The notes beneath the pieces were generated by a model, which saw only the letters and a program-made list of their open reading frames with translations, ran no database searches and had not been told where the DNA came from. A stretch of 64,000 nt of DNA. It comes from Symsagittifera roscoffensis (Eukaryota > Xenacoelomorpha > Acoela > Convolutidae). The stretch is from assembly GCF_963678635.1 (NCBI RefSeq), contig NC_087062.1, positions 85,396,890 through 85,460,889 on the forward strand, in the 5' to 3' direction. Below, piece by piece: positions 11,139-23,569 of this stretch (positions are counted from its first letter, which is position 1; each line of letters starts with the position of its first letter). The translations under genes were made by a program, and so were the position numbers.

Positions 11139-11815
11139 TTATTCCGCAGGTAAATCTGGAAAAAAATCTACTTTCGAACATAATTGGAGAGCGCAACAAC
11201 CTAACTTTAAGCAGAAGATATTGAACACTTGCCAAAAAGCAGCTCTATCGAGTGAAATAAAAAGTAGAAATAAGCCTCGAATTAACAAAAACTCGGCTAT
11301 ATGTCGGATTCGAATCTGCGACCTAGCAAATTTGAGTCTCACGCACCAACCATTCATCCACGGATGCTTAAAACACCCAAAAACTAGCCACCATTAGCGC
11401 AGCTACTTATGCTATCAAATTGCCAATTCGACGCAGCAAAAGTAGCACCAAATACAAAAGACACAATTTTGCATGTACTAAACTGGAAAGCATAAAGCCA
11501 AATTATCTATAAATTATGCATTTCAAAAAAATTGCGAAATACATTGAGTTAGAAAATTCCTGAAATCGAGCTTTTTATCATTGTACAGCTGTTGGAAACA
11601 AATAACTTTTTTCGGTTCATTTGATGAATTAAAAATGCATCAGATGAGTTAACTTTTTACTAATCAAATGTCAAAGCACATATGATATTATACTGGTACC
11701 GCAGCACACCGATTCAAAAGTGCCACCAGAAGTAGCACTTCTATTTGCAACTTAGGTTGGAAAAAAGTTCGTACTAATACACTTTGCTCCGCAAGTGTAA
11801 TTAATCTCAATTACA
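11139..11815 (-). repeat. Composite TIR/tRNA-SINE element, long copy 2
   Basis: The clearest long copy with that at 17990-18680. On the minus strand it has a B-box-like GATTCGAA core (complement around 11304-11316) and an A-box-like TGGATGAATGGTTGG (complement of 11345-11359). About 350 bp of shared sequence then follows on the + strand (agcataaagcc.aatt.tataaatta.gcatttc, cattgagttagaaaattcctgaaatc, gaattaaaaa.tcatca, tgtcaaagcacat, tttgcaacttaggttggaaaaaa). The + strand right end is taatacactttgctccgcaagtgtaa. Confidence 0.65.
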
Positions 11816-13917
11816 GCATTTATACTTGGAAGCGTTCATAAATGCATTAAAATGTATTAATTCACTTCTGCAAAATATTAGGGCAGTTTAAGACGTTTCG
11901 TGAAAAAAGTAAAAAGAATCATCACGGCCAATATAAGAGTCTGAATTACCTTTATCTACTTTTAAAAAAAAAACATCTACATTAACTTCTTACATATGAC
12001 TCAAATTATGTTCAAATAGAAGAAAACATGTCATTACACACTATAATTGACGTTAAAGGAAGCTAAAACAAGCACGCAAAAAAGCTCAATAGATGCCAGT
12101 TGATCCAAAACCAAATACTGTCATGAACATTCTGAGCTATTAATTTTTAAGATACCGCGGTTCTCCGAAAACACGGTAAAACATACTATATTTTTGACCT
12201 TGACACTATAAAAATGAGGCAACTACGTCAAGATAGCATACGACAAATCCGTTACGCGGCAAACGCGAGCGAAAAAAATGTAATTAAGCAAATTCTATTA
12301 GTTTAAATTAATTTCTTCTATCGGAAAAGATGCTCTGATGAAAAAATATTATGCGTTGGAAAGGAAGATGACAAAAAATTAGCAGACAAACGATAGTCCG
12401 ACATTTCAAGATTTCCCGTCATGGTTAGACCACGACTCGAACTTCTACACGGTCAGACCACGACTCGAAACCTAGACCTTATGTTCTGAAAGCGATTTCT
12501 TTACCTTTAGACCAAACAAGATGAATGGTGTTGTTCCTTAATAAAGCAAGGTCAATTTCGTACCGATTTGAAGAAACCTTCTTGATAAAGAAAAATTGTT
12601 TGCAAGAAAAAAGTCTTTTTACCGATTACAAGTTTACTTGCTCTCGGAAGTGAAAAAAAATTGGATCAGTAGGTTAATTTTTTATTCCACTAAAAACTTT
12701 AAGAATTGAAATCAATATTTGAAACCAAGTCATTCACGTTTTATTGCGCCATTTGTTATTAGCGAAATTTGTCGCTCATTTCGTGAACTTGCAAACAAAT
12801 CAGAAATACGGCCGCATAGAAACACATTCGCGTTTAACAATTTTCAAAAAAATTTCGTGATAAACATTTGACCAAATCAATTATCTTCACTTCGTCCATC
12901 GACACGTCACAGATGCTTGACAAACAGGCTTTAAATTAAGTGAATGCTCTTATAATACTCTTTTCATCCTTTATCGAAAGCCCGCGATGTTCGATCATTG
13001 GCTTCCTATCGACTCGAACATAACTATTTTAACATCTGGAATATAAAGCACACAAACTTGATAGTACTTTTCCACTTGTTATTAAAAAATCCTTTTAAAC
13101 TTAAGTTCCAGATTTCTACCCATTTTAAAAGCTAAAAGACAGCTGAAAATTATTAACTAAGTCACTCGACAGTTGGAAAACTGATACTGAACCAAAATAA
13201 ACCGGAAAAAACCAGACAGACACTTTTAATTTTTCAGTTTCATTAAAACCTTATACTGATTTCGAGACAATTAAAACATCACCATTGTTATTTTGAGTTC
13301 ATCAATTTACCGACCAACTCAGCGAAAATTTCTCAATCTAAGGCGCCTTTTAAAACCCGCATATGATCGGCACTTTCTATAGAAAACTTGAAATCTACAA
13401 ACTTAAATCCATTTTTGCAGTTTAAACCAAACTTCAATTATCGCGCAATTTGCACATCCAAAATTTGAGCGTGACCAAATATCAGTTTTTCGGAAAACAA
13501 AACAAAAAAAAACTACCTCAATTAGTGAAAACTAGTGAAAAACGCTAATTAATGAAGTTGGCATCAACACTTCGTTAACTGCAAGTAGTGATAGTATCTG
13601 CACTTCATTTAAACTTTCAATCTCGCAAACACCATCTTTTTTTTATTTATTACTGCTTTTCGTTCTTGAGAAAAGAAATTCGGATAATGTTCAACTAAGA
13701 ATCTGTGATTCGACAGAAAAATCATCCAAGTAATTCACTATAAAGATCTCTAAGCAATTGTACATTAATATGAAGGCAGTCACATTTACTCTCACGTTAT
13801 CAAATTCAATCTGAAAATTCAAAACAATTCCATCAAAATGATTCAAACTTGTCTGATTAATAATTTAGCGCTTTTTCGACCATTAATCAAATTTATTTTG
13901 AAATGTTTAATTTTGTA
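11816..13917. other. Intergenic and 3' flank of the HDAC6-type gene; tRNA-like SINE remnant, no ZnF-UBP exon seen
   Basis: A family-D end (gccaatataagagtctgaattacc) lies at 11927-11950. At 12415-12530 the minus strand shows a tRNA-like segment (TGGTCTAAAGGTAAAG followed by GGTTTCGAGTCGTGG), probably another SINE family. I looked here for a zinc-finger ubiquitin-binding domain that could follow the deacetylase exons on the minus strand and saw no Cys/His-rich open frame. The remainder is AT-rich without features. Confidence 0.4.
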
Positions 13918-16900
13918 TCACTTTTTACATTCTTCAGTCCAATATTCGCGCCAAAAAAGCATACTCTCTCTGGTATCTTTTGGCGGAACACTTCGCTTAT
14001 CTATAGAAGGCACTTCAACTTCGTCATCTTCGGTTTGCAATGGTTTTGTAACACTTTCATCAACCGATTTCAAAAATCGCAACTGCTTCCAATACTTTCT
14101 GTGGTGCCAAATTGTTTCCAAAATACCTGTTCTGTGGTACGGTTTCAAACTTGCATTTCTAAACTTTGTAGGCAGTTTTGGACAAGGTTCTCTTAGAAGA
14201 GTTCTGACGCATTGCTCGCTGCAATCTGCAATTGACTGGAGATTATAGCCGCCCTCAAGAGCTAAAATCACCCGACCAGAAGCAAATGCCATTAGCATGT
14301 GGGTCATGTGAGCGTAGCATTCGGCCGACACGAGTTGGCCTCCGAGAGGATCTCCGTATGCCGAGTCAAACCCAGAAGAAACTGAAACAAATAGGATTGA
14401 CATGAACAAATTATAAAATTGAAGAGTACCTATTCAAGCTGAAAAAAAAACATGCCATCTGACCCATTGGAGGCTGAGCTAGCATTGCTGCCTATGATTA
14501 ATCTATTTGCACATTGATTTTCGCGCATGTGATCAGGGTCGTAGCTAGGATTTTCTCGAAGTTTGGTGGATTTTTCCAAAAGTTTGCAAAAATTTGGAAA
14601 ATCAACCAGTTTGGGAAAAAAATTTGAGAAAGTTGACCACATTAATTTTCCGAGCACTCACAAAGCACTAAAGAGACACTGATTTGGTCAATTTTTTTGC
14701 GCCGCCGGCAAAATTTTGAAAAAAAAACAGGGCAAAATGCGTTTTTACGCATTTTTGAACAGTTTTAACCAAGAAATCGCGTTTATTCTGCGCGCGCTCC
14801 CCCTCAAATATATTATATATAGTCGCCGAAAAAATTCCATGACCAGCCACTCAAAAATGAAAGCGTTGAAATAGCAAAAAAGTGGGGTATCCAGGGGATC
14901 AAATCACCGAGGGGGGGGGGGGCGTCCGCGCCCCTTAATCCGCTAGTGCACGCGATGTATTCAAATTCTTGATATTTTGTGAAACTAAGGTGAAAATCAT
15001 AAGGAGAAGTCCAAGAAGCCTTACCTCAAAAATATACAGTTACAAGTAAGCTGGTAAATGTTGGTTAAGCAGTTGCTAGCTGAGGCTCTGATTCTATCCA
15101 AAAAATACGACCTTCCAGAAATTGCTGGTTTTCGAGAAAACGCCTTTTTTGTTTTAAAAAAAATATGAAATTTTCCAACTACTTACAAAAAAAACGTGCT
15201 GCTTAAAGAACTATCTATATTTACACATTAACGTTCTATGTCTCAGTCAGTATATAATGGGTAGACATTTAGTGGGCATCTAATTTGCCCTTAGTCTATC
15301 CTCTTTAGATTGTACGTATGTTTACCAAAATTTGATTGCGTAATTTATTTGATGTTTATTTTGTAAATGTATTTGTATGTCTGAAGAAATAAATTCTTTC
15401 TTTCTTTCTTTCTATGTAGTAACATGACGATTGTATTTCTATTGTCTTTTTTAATTAGGTCCATACCTTTGAGGTCGATACTAGTTGAACGAATGTGCTG
15501 TTTTAGTTATCCTTGACGCCATTATCTCTCTTCGTTCATTACAAATATGTACCATTTGAAGCTAAAATTTAATAACTTACCCAATACAAGATGCGGATTA
15601 AATTCGTACAAAATTGGCAGAATCAAATTCGTGAATGCCGCAATGTATTCAACGTCTGTAGCCTCCCCTACCAACCAGGGCACATTCACATTGAACCCCT
15701 CCCCCTTTCCCGTGCCCACTCTATCCGAGTTGCCGTCATAGCCCCCCGGAAAGAACCAACCATGGCGATGTAAAGAAATGTAGAGAACATTGGGGTTGTT
15801 TTCGAACTGATGTTGGGTTCCGTTGCCATGGTGCACATCCCAATCGAGGATGAGAACTCTCTGAACTTTTGAGTTGTAGTTGGTGAGTATATGTTGGGCA
15901 GCCACAGCTGCGTTGTTATAGAAACAGAATCCGTATTCTTTATTCACCTGTAAAACATTATCTTCATCACCTCATATCTAAACGTAACCAAACATTTAAA
16001 ACGATGTCGGGCGCCAGAAGTGACTCAACCTTAAGATCTCAAACCCTCGACCCTAACTTACAATATTAATTAGACAACCTTATCTTTGTTTTTGGTACCC
16101 TCAAGCTTGTGGGGAGAAAAACACGTCCGTGAGATGCAAATTAAAACCCTCAAAAATCTATACAAAAGGCAGCTTTTCTTGAATATTTGCTCAAAAGTTT
16201 GTGTAAAATTATAAGTCTGTGAGAGGCTCACTTCAGCTGCTACTCTATATCGTTCTAGAACTAGCAAATATTGAGCTACGATGGCAAACTGAAATTATTA
16301 TCAGAATAGCGCGAGCATTCATACAAACATAGCCAACAGAAAGTTGGAAAACAGTCAATGAACGGAAGATAAAAAAAACTGACTTGATTATTGAAAAAAC
16401 TTTTTTGAATGAATTTTTTGAATTTCAAAAAAACGGCTTTAAAGCTCTTTGAATTTCCAGAACCATTTATTATTGGCACTTTTATTTACATTAACCCAAT
16501 TTGAGAAAACTGGGCCAATAGGTAAATGTTTTATTCCACAAGGAAAACTGAAAATTGAAATTCTCTTTCGAAATTAGAAGTCGATTACGTTTTTTGTGAC
16601 CTTAACACTATGGCTGTTCGGTAGTGGAGATTACCTTCCTTTCAACAAGGAAATGAAGTGAACTTATAAATAAATCGCGAAAAATCAACTGGAGCGTGAA
16701 CAAATTTGAAGATTTTTGCCTGAAAAAAAAACAAACAAACTAATCACCAAGACCTATATAGGAGTATTCACTACGTCCATGACTCTTAAACAAACAAACC
16801 AGTTCAACAAATAAACCTAACCTCTGCGTGGTGACCAGGGGGTCTAATATTGGCAAACCCAGCTGATATAGTCCCACTGTCTGTCACAATCATTGACGTC

Positions 16901-19900
16901 AGACGCACCAGAGACCCAGCCGAGACCTGAGCACTGCCGTAGGAGTACTTGTTGTGATAGATAGATCCCAGACAGTGATTCTGCAAGTACAATTTTTCTG
17001 ATTCTTTAGAGTACTCGTCAACACAGTGAAGCTCTTCGAAAGCTTTCAGATAGTCTTCGTTATGAACTAGATTCAGAGTTTCGAACTCACAGTTCTCGCC
17101 ACGTATTAAGAGACACCTGTCAAGCAATCGACTGGCTAAAACATGTAATGGGGTGATTGATTTATACTATCTATACTTTTCAAACCCAAGATTTTGGCTG
17201 ATATTTTAATTTTGACACAGAGGCGAAGCTGAGCTTTGCAACACTTGCGATTCAAAAAACAAATTGCTCCACAAAATAGTGAATGAAAAAAAGACAGAAG
17301 CCAAAAAAAATCGTGAAAAATTATGCTGGAAATAGCTTGAAAAAATAAAAATGAAAAATTACAGCTACAAAAACTTCATATTTGTATCCAATGAAGTTCA
17401 TAAACAGCCCTTAAAAATAGAAATCATTCACCGATCGGCACCAAATTTTGGGTCGAAACCTGTTGACCCGAAAACAAAAATGTTGTCATAAAAAATCTCC
17501 TAAAGTTCAAAAGTTTTTGCGACCCATCCAAACTGAAGCAATCCCAAACGGATTTTTTTGCCCTAGAAATTAGCAAAATAAGATGACAATTCGATATACC
17601 ATAAACTGAAAATGTTTGAATATTTGAAAAAAAAACTACAAAAAAATGAAAAAAAAACTCAAAATAAGACATGGTAAATTTACAAATTTGCGAAGTTTCA
17701 TTTATAGTATAAACTGTTTAAATTAGATTAAAATCAGGCTAAAAAAAACAAAACCGATAAAACTCTTATCAGATTTTTAAAAAAAAGCGTTTTAAAAAAC
17801 GGCTAATGAGCCGACAGAAACTAGTATGAAAATCACGAACCCGAAAAAAGATGAAAAAAAAAACTTTTTTTGAAAAGATAATGACAACATGAAACTTGAA
17901 AAGAAAATTACAATCTGAAGTTAAGACCTTTGAAGAGATAATTACAACCTGAAACCAGAAGATCCTCTAGAAGTGAAAATTCTCTAGAAGATGAAATCGT
18001 CTAGATGTGGGGAAAAAGTTGTTTACGGGAAGAAAACACTTGCGAGAACACGAACAAAAAGCAGCTCTATCAAGTTAAGTAAGAAAAGTAGAAATAGGCC
18101 AGGATTTAGCAAAAACTCGGCTACAAGTAGGATTCGAATCAGATACCTACTGCAATCAAGAGATTTTGAGTCTCAGAGTCTCACGCACTTTCCCCTCAGT
18201 CAGTCAAGCTTAACAACCGACAAACACTAGTCACGAATAATAAAGCTATATTTGCTAACAAATGCCAATGCGATTCAGCACCAAATACAAATAGACTCAA
18301 TTTTGCAATTAATAATTTGGAATACAACAAACTGAAGGCATCCACACTAACTTTGAATGTAACAAATCACAAAGCATAAAGCCATATTTTATAAATTAGG
18401 CATTTCGAAAATTTGCGAGATATATTGAGTTAAAAAATTTCGGAAATCAACTTTTTATTATTTTGATAGTGTTTGAAACAAATAGCTTTTCTCGATTGAT
18501 TTGATGAATTAAAAATTCATCAACTGTGTTAATTTCTTACTATTCCAATGTCAAAGCACATGCTACCAAAAAACTGCAAAGGTGCTCCAATATTATTGGG
18601 GTGCCGCACCAATATTTGCAACTTAGGTTGGAAAAAAAGAAGGTTCGCTCTAATACACTAGCTTCGCATGTGTAATCAAGTAACAAATACAAACCAACTC
18701 ACTCGTCTGACCATTTTAAATCTTCGCAGTTATTAATCTCGGGTCTAGGACAACAAGCCGACGGGACTTCAAGCCGAAGGGACTTCAAGTCGAAATTTAA
18801 ACATTACAAGCACCTAAAAACGCTTAATTTTTATCAACAAAATGTTTATTTTAAAAAAGTAGGCAAGTTTAGTTCACCGTAAGCGTTCTTCATAACAATG
18901 CACCACGTAAGAGTGGCATCAGATAGTTGGATCAGCCGGATTTTGAAATTCATAATTATTATACACATGAAAAAACCCATCAACAATGTTTTAATTTTTA
19001 AGATTAAATTTTTAATTATAAAGTTTTAAGTTGTTAAGCAAGCTGATGAAATTGAGAAATTCTTCAAAACAATTTTCATCATATTTCAACTTTTTTTTAC
19101 AAAACGTTCGGCTTGTGCTCCCTAATTATACGATTCGGCTTTAAGTCCCGTCGGCTTGATGTCCGGCACCCATTAATCTCGCATTAGAAAAAAACCAATC
19201 GCTTTTAGCTATTCGCATATCATCAATATTTTCCAAACTTACGCAATCTCAAGTACTGTGTTTCCAAGAAACAATCAAAACAAAAACAAGCGATTCTATT
19301 TTCAATCAAAACCTATTTCCCCAACAGTAAGAAATTAATCATCTTACTTGATAGACGTGTATTTATGGAAGCAATTCGCTCTGGTTTCTCCGGATGTGAC
19401 GGATCCTCCTCGTATTTATGCCTCAGCATTTTAGCATCGAAGCAGTAGCCAATCTTCCTATCATCCGCCAACTCATCTTTCAAGTCACAGCTGAACTTAG
19501 ATTTAGAAAACTTGTAGCTAGGCAGCTCTTCTTTTACAGACAGCCTATAACCTTCGATAGAACAAGGATCCGTGTGACTTATAGCTTCTTCTGACTGCTC
19601 TTCTTGGAACTGGAAACACGTCCAATAATCACCGATGACTCCAATGACATCCAAAATAGTTTGAACAGCACTGGAGTTGATATCACCAGTTAACTGCAGG
19701 TTCGGAGGGGGTAAACCTAGGAGAACTTTAACAACAGCTTCAACACAATTTGCCACAACAGGTGGGTTGTAGCCTCCTTCTAGGGTAACAAGCATGTTTC
19801 CATTAGCGACTGCTTTCAGGTGGTGTGTCATATGCGCGTAACAGGCAGGGGACACTTTCATATCACCTTCAGGGTCGCCCCCATCAGCACTATCGAATCC

Positions 19901-22511
19901 AGCCAAAATAACAACAAAATCAGGCTCAAAACTATACGCTAATGGAAGCACAATCTGCAAAAAGGCAGCCATATATTCTTCGTCTCCTAGTCCCGTTTCG
20001 TCCCAGGCTATGTTGACGTTGAAACCTTTGCCTTTATCCGTTCCTATGTGAAAAATGTCTGACTCAGGGAGGTAGGGGAAGAAAGTGGCTCTTTGGAAGC
20101 TATGCATGCTAATGTAGAGGACGTCGTCTCGTTCGTAGAAGATTTGTTGGGTGCCTTGACCATGGTGAACATCCCAGTCAAAGATCAACACTTTTCCAAC
20201 TCCATTTTTTCGGTTATCTATCAGATTCCTTTTAAATACAAAAAACATCAAGATAAAGCTAGAGTAGCTATTCAACTAATCAAAATTTATTGTCAAAAAC
20301 TATTGTTAGTTACTATCCTTTTTTATGAAATAACTGATTTAGTTGCACAGTAATATAGTGGTTCCAGCGGTGCAAAGCCTCCCGTTTTTGAGAGCACAGA
20401 AAGCACAGTACTATAGTTTTCGAACACGTTTAATGAAAATGAACAATGTTCATTCATAATCGCTTCAGACACATTTTCTAATCCAATCCCGCATTAAAAT
20501 AATTCTTGTTGAGTTAAATAATCGTTGTTCTCTTGGCAAGTTAACCGAATGCACGCAAAATTTGAACCAATCAACGTCCTTTAAATTACCCAAAACTGAC
20601 TGATTATCACGCTTATTTTACGCATATTTTATAGAATGTGAGAAAGCTAAATACTGATTGGCTGATACAATTTTCGGGCATTCGAGCCTTCTGGCATGAA
20701 ACACTCCCCTCAGTAAAATATTTATGCATAAAATCTCATGGAACATGATTCTGAAAATTCAGGTTATGCAATTTTGTTATGAAAATAGCGTTCATGCAAG
20801 ATGATTTATGAATCTAATTTACGAAGTTCCTGATAAGTTTATAAGTCAAAAATAAGTCTATGAAATCAAGAAAATGATTCAAACGTACTGGGGTTCCACT
20901 CACATGACAGCGATTGCGACAGTGTTTAATATGCAGTACCCACTTGCCCCCATCTGCTGTTCCGAGTGGTGACTGGGTGGTCTGACTAGCGCAAATGCAT
21001 TCCTCAACGATCCCATCGCCACTTTCTGTAAACCATGAAGACTATTTACCACAAGGTTGACTACGAAAGTTTTTTCCGTTTTTTTTTTACATTTTAAAAC
21101 AGTCTTAAAGTTTTAAAACATGTTACAACAGTTTAAAGCAGTTTTAAAACAGTACTACAGGACAGTTTTTATCAGCTGAATAATGAAACATTTTCGAACT
21201 TTGAGGGCAATTTTCAAAAACCTTCATTATGACTTTCTTCATTGCGGATTGGATCAATTTTTTGACCACCGAACATCGGAAGTAAAAACACAGCTGCAAA
21301 CCTTACATCTGCCGGCCAAAAGAAACAATTGTATATGGCTTACTTGTTTAAAATCTGTTACCTTCCGGATGTTTAAGAACAGAGAAAAATTTGCCTGGCT
21401 TTAAAACTGGTTCAAAACGGTTTTAAAACACACTGTTTTGAAACGTTCCAGCACTGATTCACCCACGTGTGAACAATGAATCAGTGGTTCAACTCTTAAT
21501 TAATTCTCTACCGCTCCTTTGAATAGTTTCATAGCAAAAATTACATCATCTTAAAGCTCTTGGAAGCTCAAAAATCTTTCATGATTGCAACTTTTTCAAT
21601 TAAACTACTTAATTTGCAAAAACTGGATCAATAGCCAAGTTATCTATTCCTCCTCAGAAATTAAAGTCAAGCTCGATTCTTGAGAGATTTTCCCTATCGT
21701 TAATAGAACTGCCTTTGCTTTTCTTGAGTTTGAATTGAACTCAAAAATACATCAAGAGTTAATTCGCATAAACATAAGTCTTAGCGTGAGCTAACTTTAA
21801 TTATTTTTACAGAAAAAAAAATCGCTTACTTGTTAACATTTAAACGTTTTTGCAATTTTATAATTGAAATAACGGGAAAATAAAAATTACGACTGATATC
21901 TTTTCGTTTTGTTTGACTCGAGAAATCATTAATCCCGCCACCAAAAAATGATGGAACTAGATAAGAAAAATTACAACGCATAGTTAATCAACATTACTAA
22001 CTAATTAACTTACATTACAACAGTCAATCAATTGAGCCGCAACTGTCTTGGCATAGTCGAACGAAGACTCGCACAAACTGACACACTCGAATTTCTCCGT
22101 CAAATCAACCAATTCCTCTTTTGACATGTTCTTGCTCGATTCCATCGCTGTAATATAATTTTCATCATGACAAGTTAGCATTTCATGCTTTGTGCTTTTT
22201 CTCGCATTTATAGTATCTGATACTTGCAGATATTCTAAGACTCCTGTCTCTTTTAATCGCTCATACGCAAGTGTAACTCTTTCACATCTTTCGTAGTATT
22301 CATTGTCATCTGTCAATATTCGATGTTCTTCCACTCCTGGTAAATAAACAAGTCCGGTTTTAGGTGGTGCTCTCGGATCCTGAGCTTCTTTCTTGGATTC
22401 AGATTTTTTCTCGCTCTTCGGCAAGGTTTGATTTTCATTCGATTTAGATTTTGCTTTGGATTTCGGAGTAGACCGGGATGTACCCTTCGAAGTATTTGAT
22501 TCATCATGCAT
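13918..22511 (-). CDS. HDAC6: Tandem-domain histone/protein deacetylase, HDAC6 type (class IIb), six exons
   Basis: Zn-dependent lysine deacetylase with two full catalytic domains, the arrangement typical of HDAC6. Exons on the minus strand: 22511-22014, 21025-20904, 20228-19348, 17135-16822, 15947-15581, 14381-13918. All five introns are GT-AG, phases agree at every join, and the total is 881 residues. Residues 1-55 are Lys/Ser-rich and probably disordered. Domain 1 holds RPPSHH (His185/186), DWDVHHGQG (Asp226, His228), GFDSAD (Asp319) and LEGGY (Tyr360). Domain 2 holds RPPGHH (His602/603), DWDVHHGNG (Asp642, His644), GFDSAY (Asp733) and LEGGY (Tyr773). Both sites therefore keep zinc ligands and catalytic residues. 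The usual C-terminal ZnF-UBP domain is absent: the protein ends about 110 residues after Tyr773. In place of PGHH domain 1 has PSHH. An acceptor-like ctttcag lies six bases before the ATG. HDAC10 is less likely because its second domain is degenerate. Confidence 0.92.
14382..15580. repeat. Intron 5 of the HDAC6-type gene, holding a MITE and a retroposon tail
   Basis: Positions 14530-14950 are copy 2 of the GGGGC-ended MITE (left agggtcgtagctaggattttctcga, right ggcgtccgcgccccttaatccgctagtgca, with a run of about 12 G). Positions about 15240-15415 look like the 3' end of a non-LTR retroposon on the + strand: a short tail clause gtctgaagaaataaa followed by a (ttct)n microsatellite at 15394-15413. 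No coding sequence is seen. Confidence 0.6.
15948..16821. repeat. Intron 4 of the HDAC6-type gene, with family D copy 3
   Basis: Positions 16322-16800 are a well-preserved family D repeat: catagccaacagaaagttgga, ttgagaaaactgggccaataggtaaa, ctgttcggtagtggagattaccttccttt, and the terminal gacctatataggagtattcactacgt. The rest (15960-16320) is AT-rich with nothing recognised. Confidence 0.55.
17990..18680 (-). repeat. Composite TIR/tRNA-SINE element, long copy 3
   Basis: Collinear with 11139-11815 over most of its length (aaaaagcagctctatcaag, gaaataggcc, aaaaactcggcta, gattcgaatc, gtctcacgcac, then agcataaagcc, gtttgaaacaaatag, tgtcaaagcacat, atttgcaacttaggttggaaaaaa). The right end ctaatacactagcttcgcatgtgtaa is intact and pairs with the acacagaggcgaagct type of left end seen in other copies. 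The tRNA-like core again reads on the minus strand. Confidence 0.65.
18741..19171. mobile_element. Mutator-like MITE with 38-bp TIRs and 9-bp target duplication
   Basis: The element starts GGGTCTAGGACAACAAGCCG and ends in its inverted partner ...CCGGCACCC. The 38-bp ends differ at about five to six positions. Both flanks carry attaatctc (18732-18740 and 19172-19180), a precise 9-bp target-site duplication. At 431 bp with AT-rich interior and no reading frame, this is a non-autonomous DNA transposon. A 9-bp duplication with GGG ends fits the Mutator (MULE) superfamily; this last step is inference. It sits in intron 3 of the HDAC6-type gene. A decayed relative lies at 39770-40081. Confidence 0.85.
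20229..20903. other. Intron 2 of the HDAC6-type gene, no feature seen
   Basis: AT-rich. I recognise no repeat or RNA gene. The acceptor is tatttaaaag and the donor CAT/gtgagt. Confidence 0.5.
21026..22013. other. Intron 1 of the HDAC6-type gene
   Basis: Positions 21075-21170 and 21400-21450 are built from repeats of the word ttttaaaacagt. Positions 21610-21720 carry a decayed family D fragment (ttgcaaaaactggatcaatagccaagtt...attcctcctcagaaa). No coding sequence is seen. Confidence 0.45.
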
Positions 22512-22517
22512 ATTAAA

Positions 22518-23569
22518 CTGAAAGAACTAACTTTTTTGAAATTTTCAACTGAATTTATGATTTCTGAAGCGTTGAATTTGAGCGCATCCGAACAAACTGA
22601 ATAAACAGGAAAATTAGGAAAAAGTACACCTGGATTAAAATTAAGCAAAAAGCAAAAAAACTCGATTTCTCCTAAAAATGGGTAAACTTAATTGATTTTA
22701 AAAGAAAAAAAAATCGATTATGATTTGACGCGCGAAACTTACCGCTAGCCTATGGGCCCGTAGTATAAACTTCATAAATATAATGAAAAATATAATGAAC
22801 TTATAATACAGGAACGCAGATAAAGAAAAACGCAGAGATGAACGAACACTTCGCAAATCTTTACGAACTTGTTAACATTATAAGATGCTCTTAGAAGATA
22901 AAGTTCGGGACTCGATTAACAGACCACTAATTTGTCTATTCTGTAAGATGCGAATTTGTTTCCGGAAAATTCGAAAACACTACATCTACAGGGAATAAGC
23001 ACAAAATTCATGGCCTGCAAATGCAAACTTCAAGCCACCCGCAAAAAACTGAAACACAATATTCTCTTCCCTCAGTCATTGCATATCTTTCTTCTTAACT
23101 TTCTGCAGTTTACTTGGGAACGTGGATTCAAGTGAGGCTTTAAAAACTGGGTAAAATTTTCTAGTATGAAGCAAACACATCAAGAGTAAAAACGAATCGG
23201 GGAACCCACTATCTCCGTCGTTCACTCTGCAAGTTCGTTAAAAAATTGAATTATTTTTCTCGGCATTGAAATAATAACTTTTCTCGGCATTGAATAATAA
23301 TTTAGAATCCAAGCCAAGTCTAGATAAACTTTATCATGATGTAATACCTAATCAGCTTCCACGTTTCCATTGAAATCCTGCAAAAATATCCAAATAATAG
23401 ACCCCAAAAATCGACTGATCAGAAGTATTTTCAAAAATGTTTGTGACTTTTAAGCTCTTTGAGTTATAAGAATCTTTTATGGTTGACAGTTTTATGATAA
23501 AAGTACCATGAAAAACTATTAAACTTAAAAACTTTATTCCGCTGATAAATCGGATGAAAAAAAACAAGA
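22518..23569. other. Upstream region of the HDAC6-type gene; no gene seen
   Basis: On the minus strand a good acceptor (agttctttcag) ends at 22518, six bases before the HDAC6 start codon, so a non-coding 5' exon or a trans-spliced leader would join here. Further upstream the sequence is AT-rich. A short duplication (ttttctcggcattgaa, twice) lies at 23255-23293. No promoter motif can be defended. Confidence 0.4.

Larger units (their letters stand above)
17136..19347. other. Intron 3 of the HDAC6-type gene (2.2 kb), with nested repeats
   Basis: Contains a fragment of the composite TIR/SINE head at 17217-17255 (acagaggcgaagctgagctttgcaacacttgcgatt), AT-rich sequence to about 17985, a long composite copy at 17990-18680 and the Mutator-like MITE at 18741-19171, the last two annotated separately. 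Confidence 0.55.
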
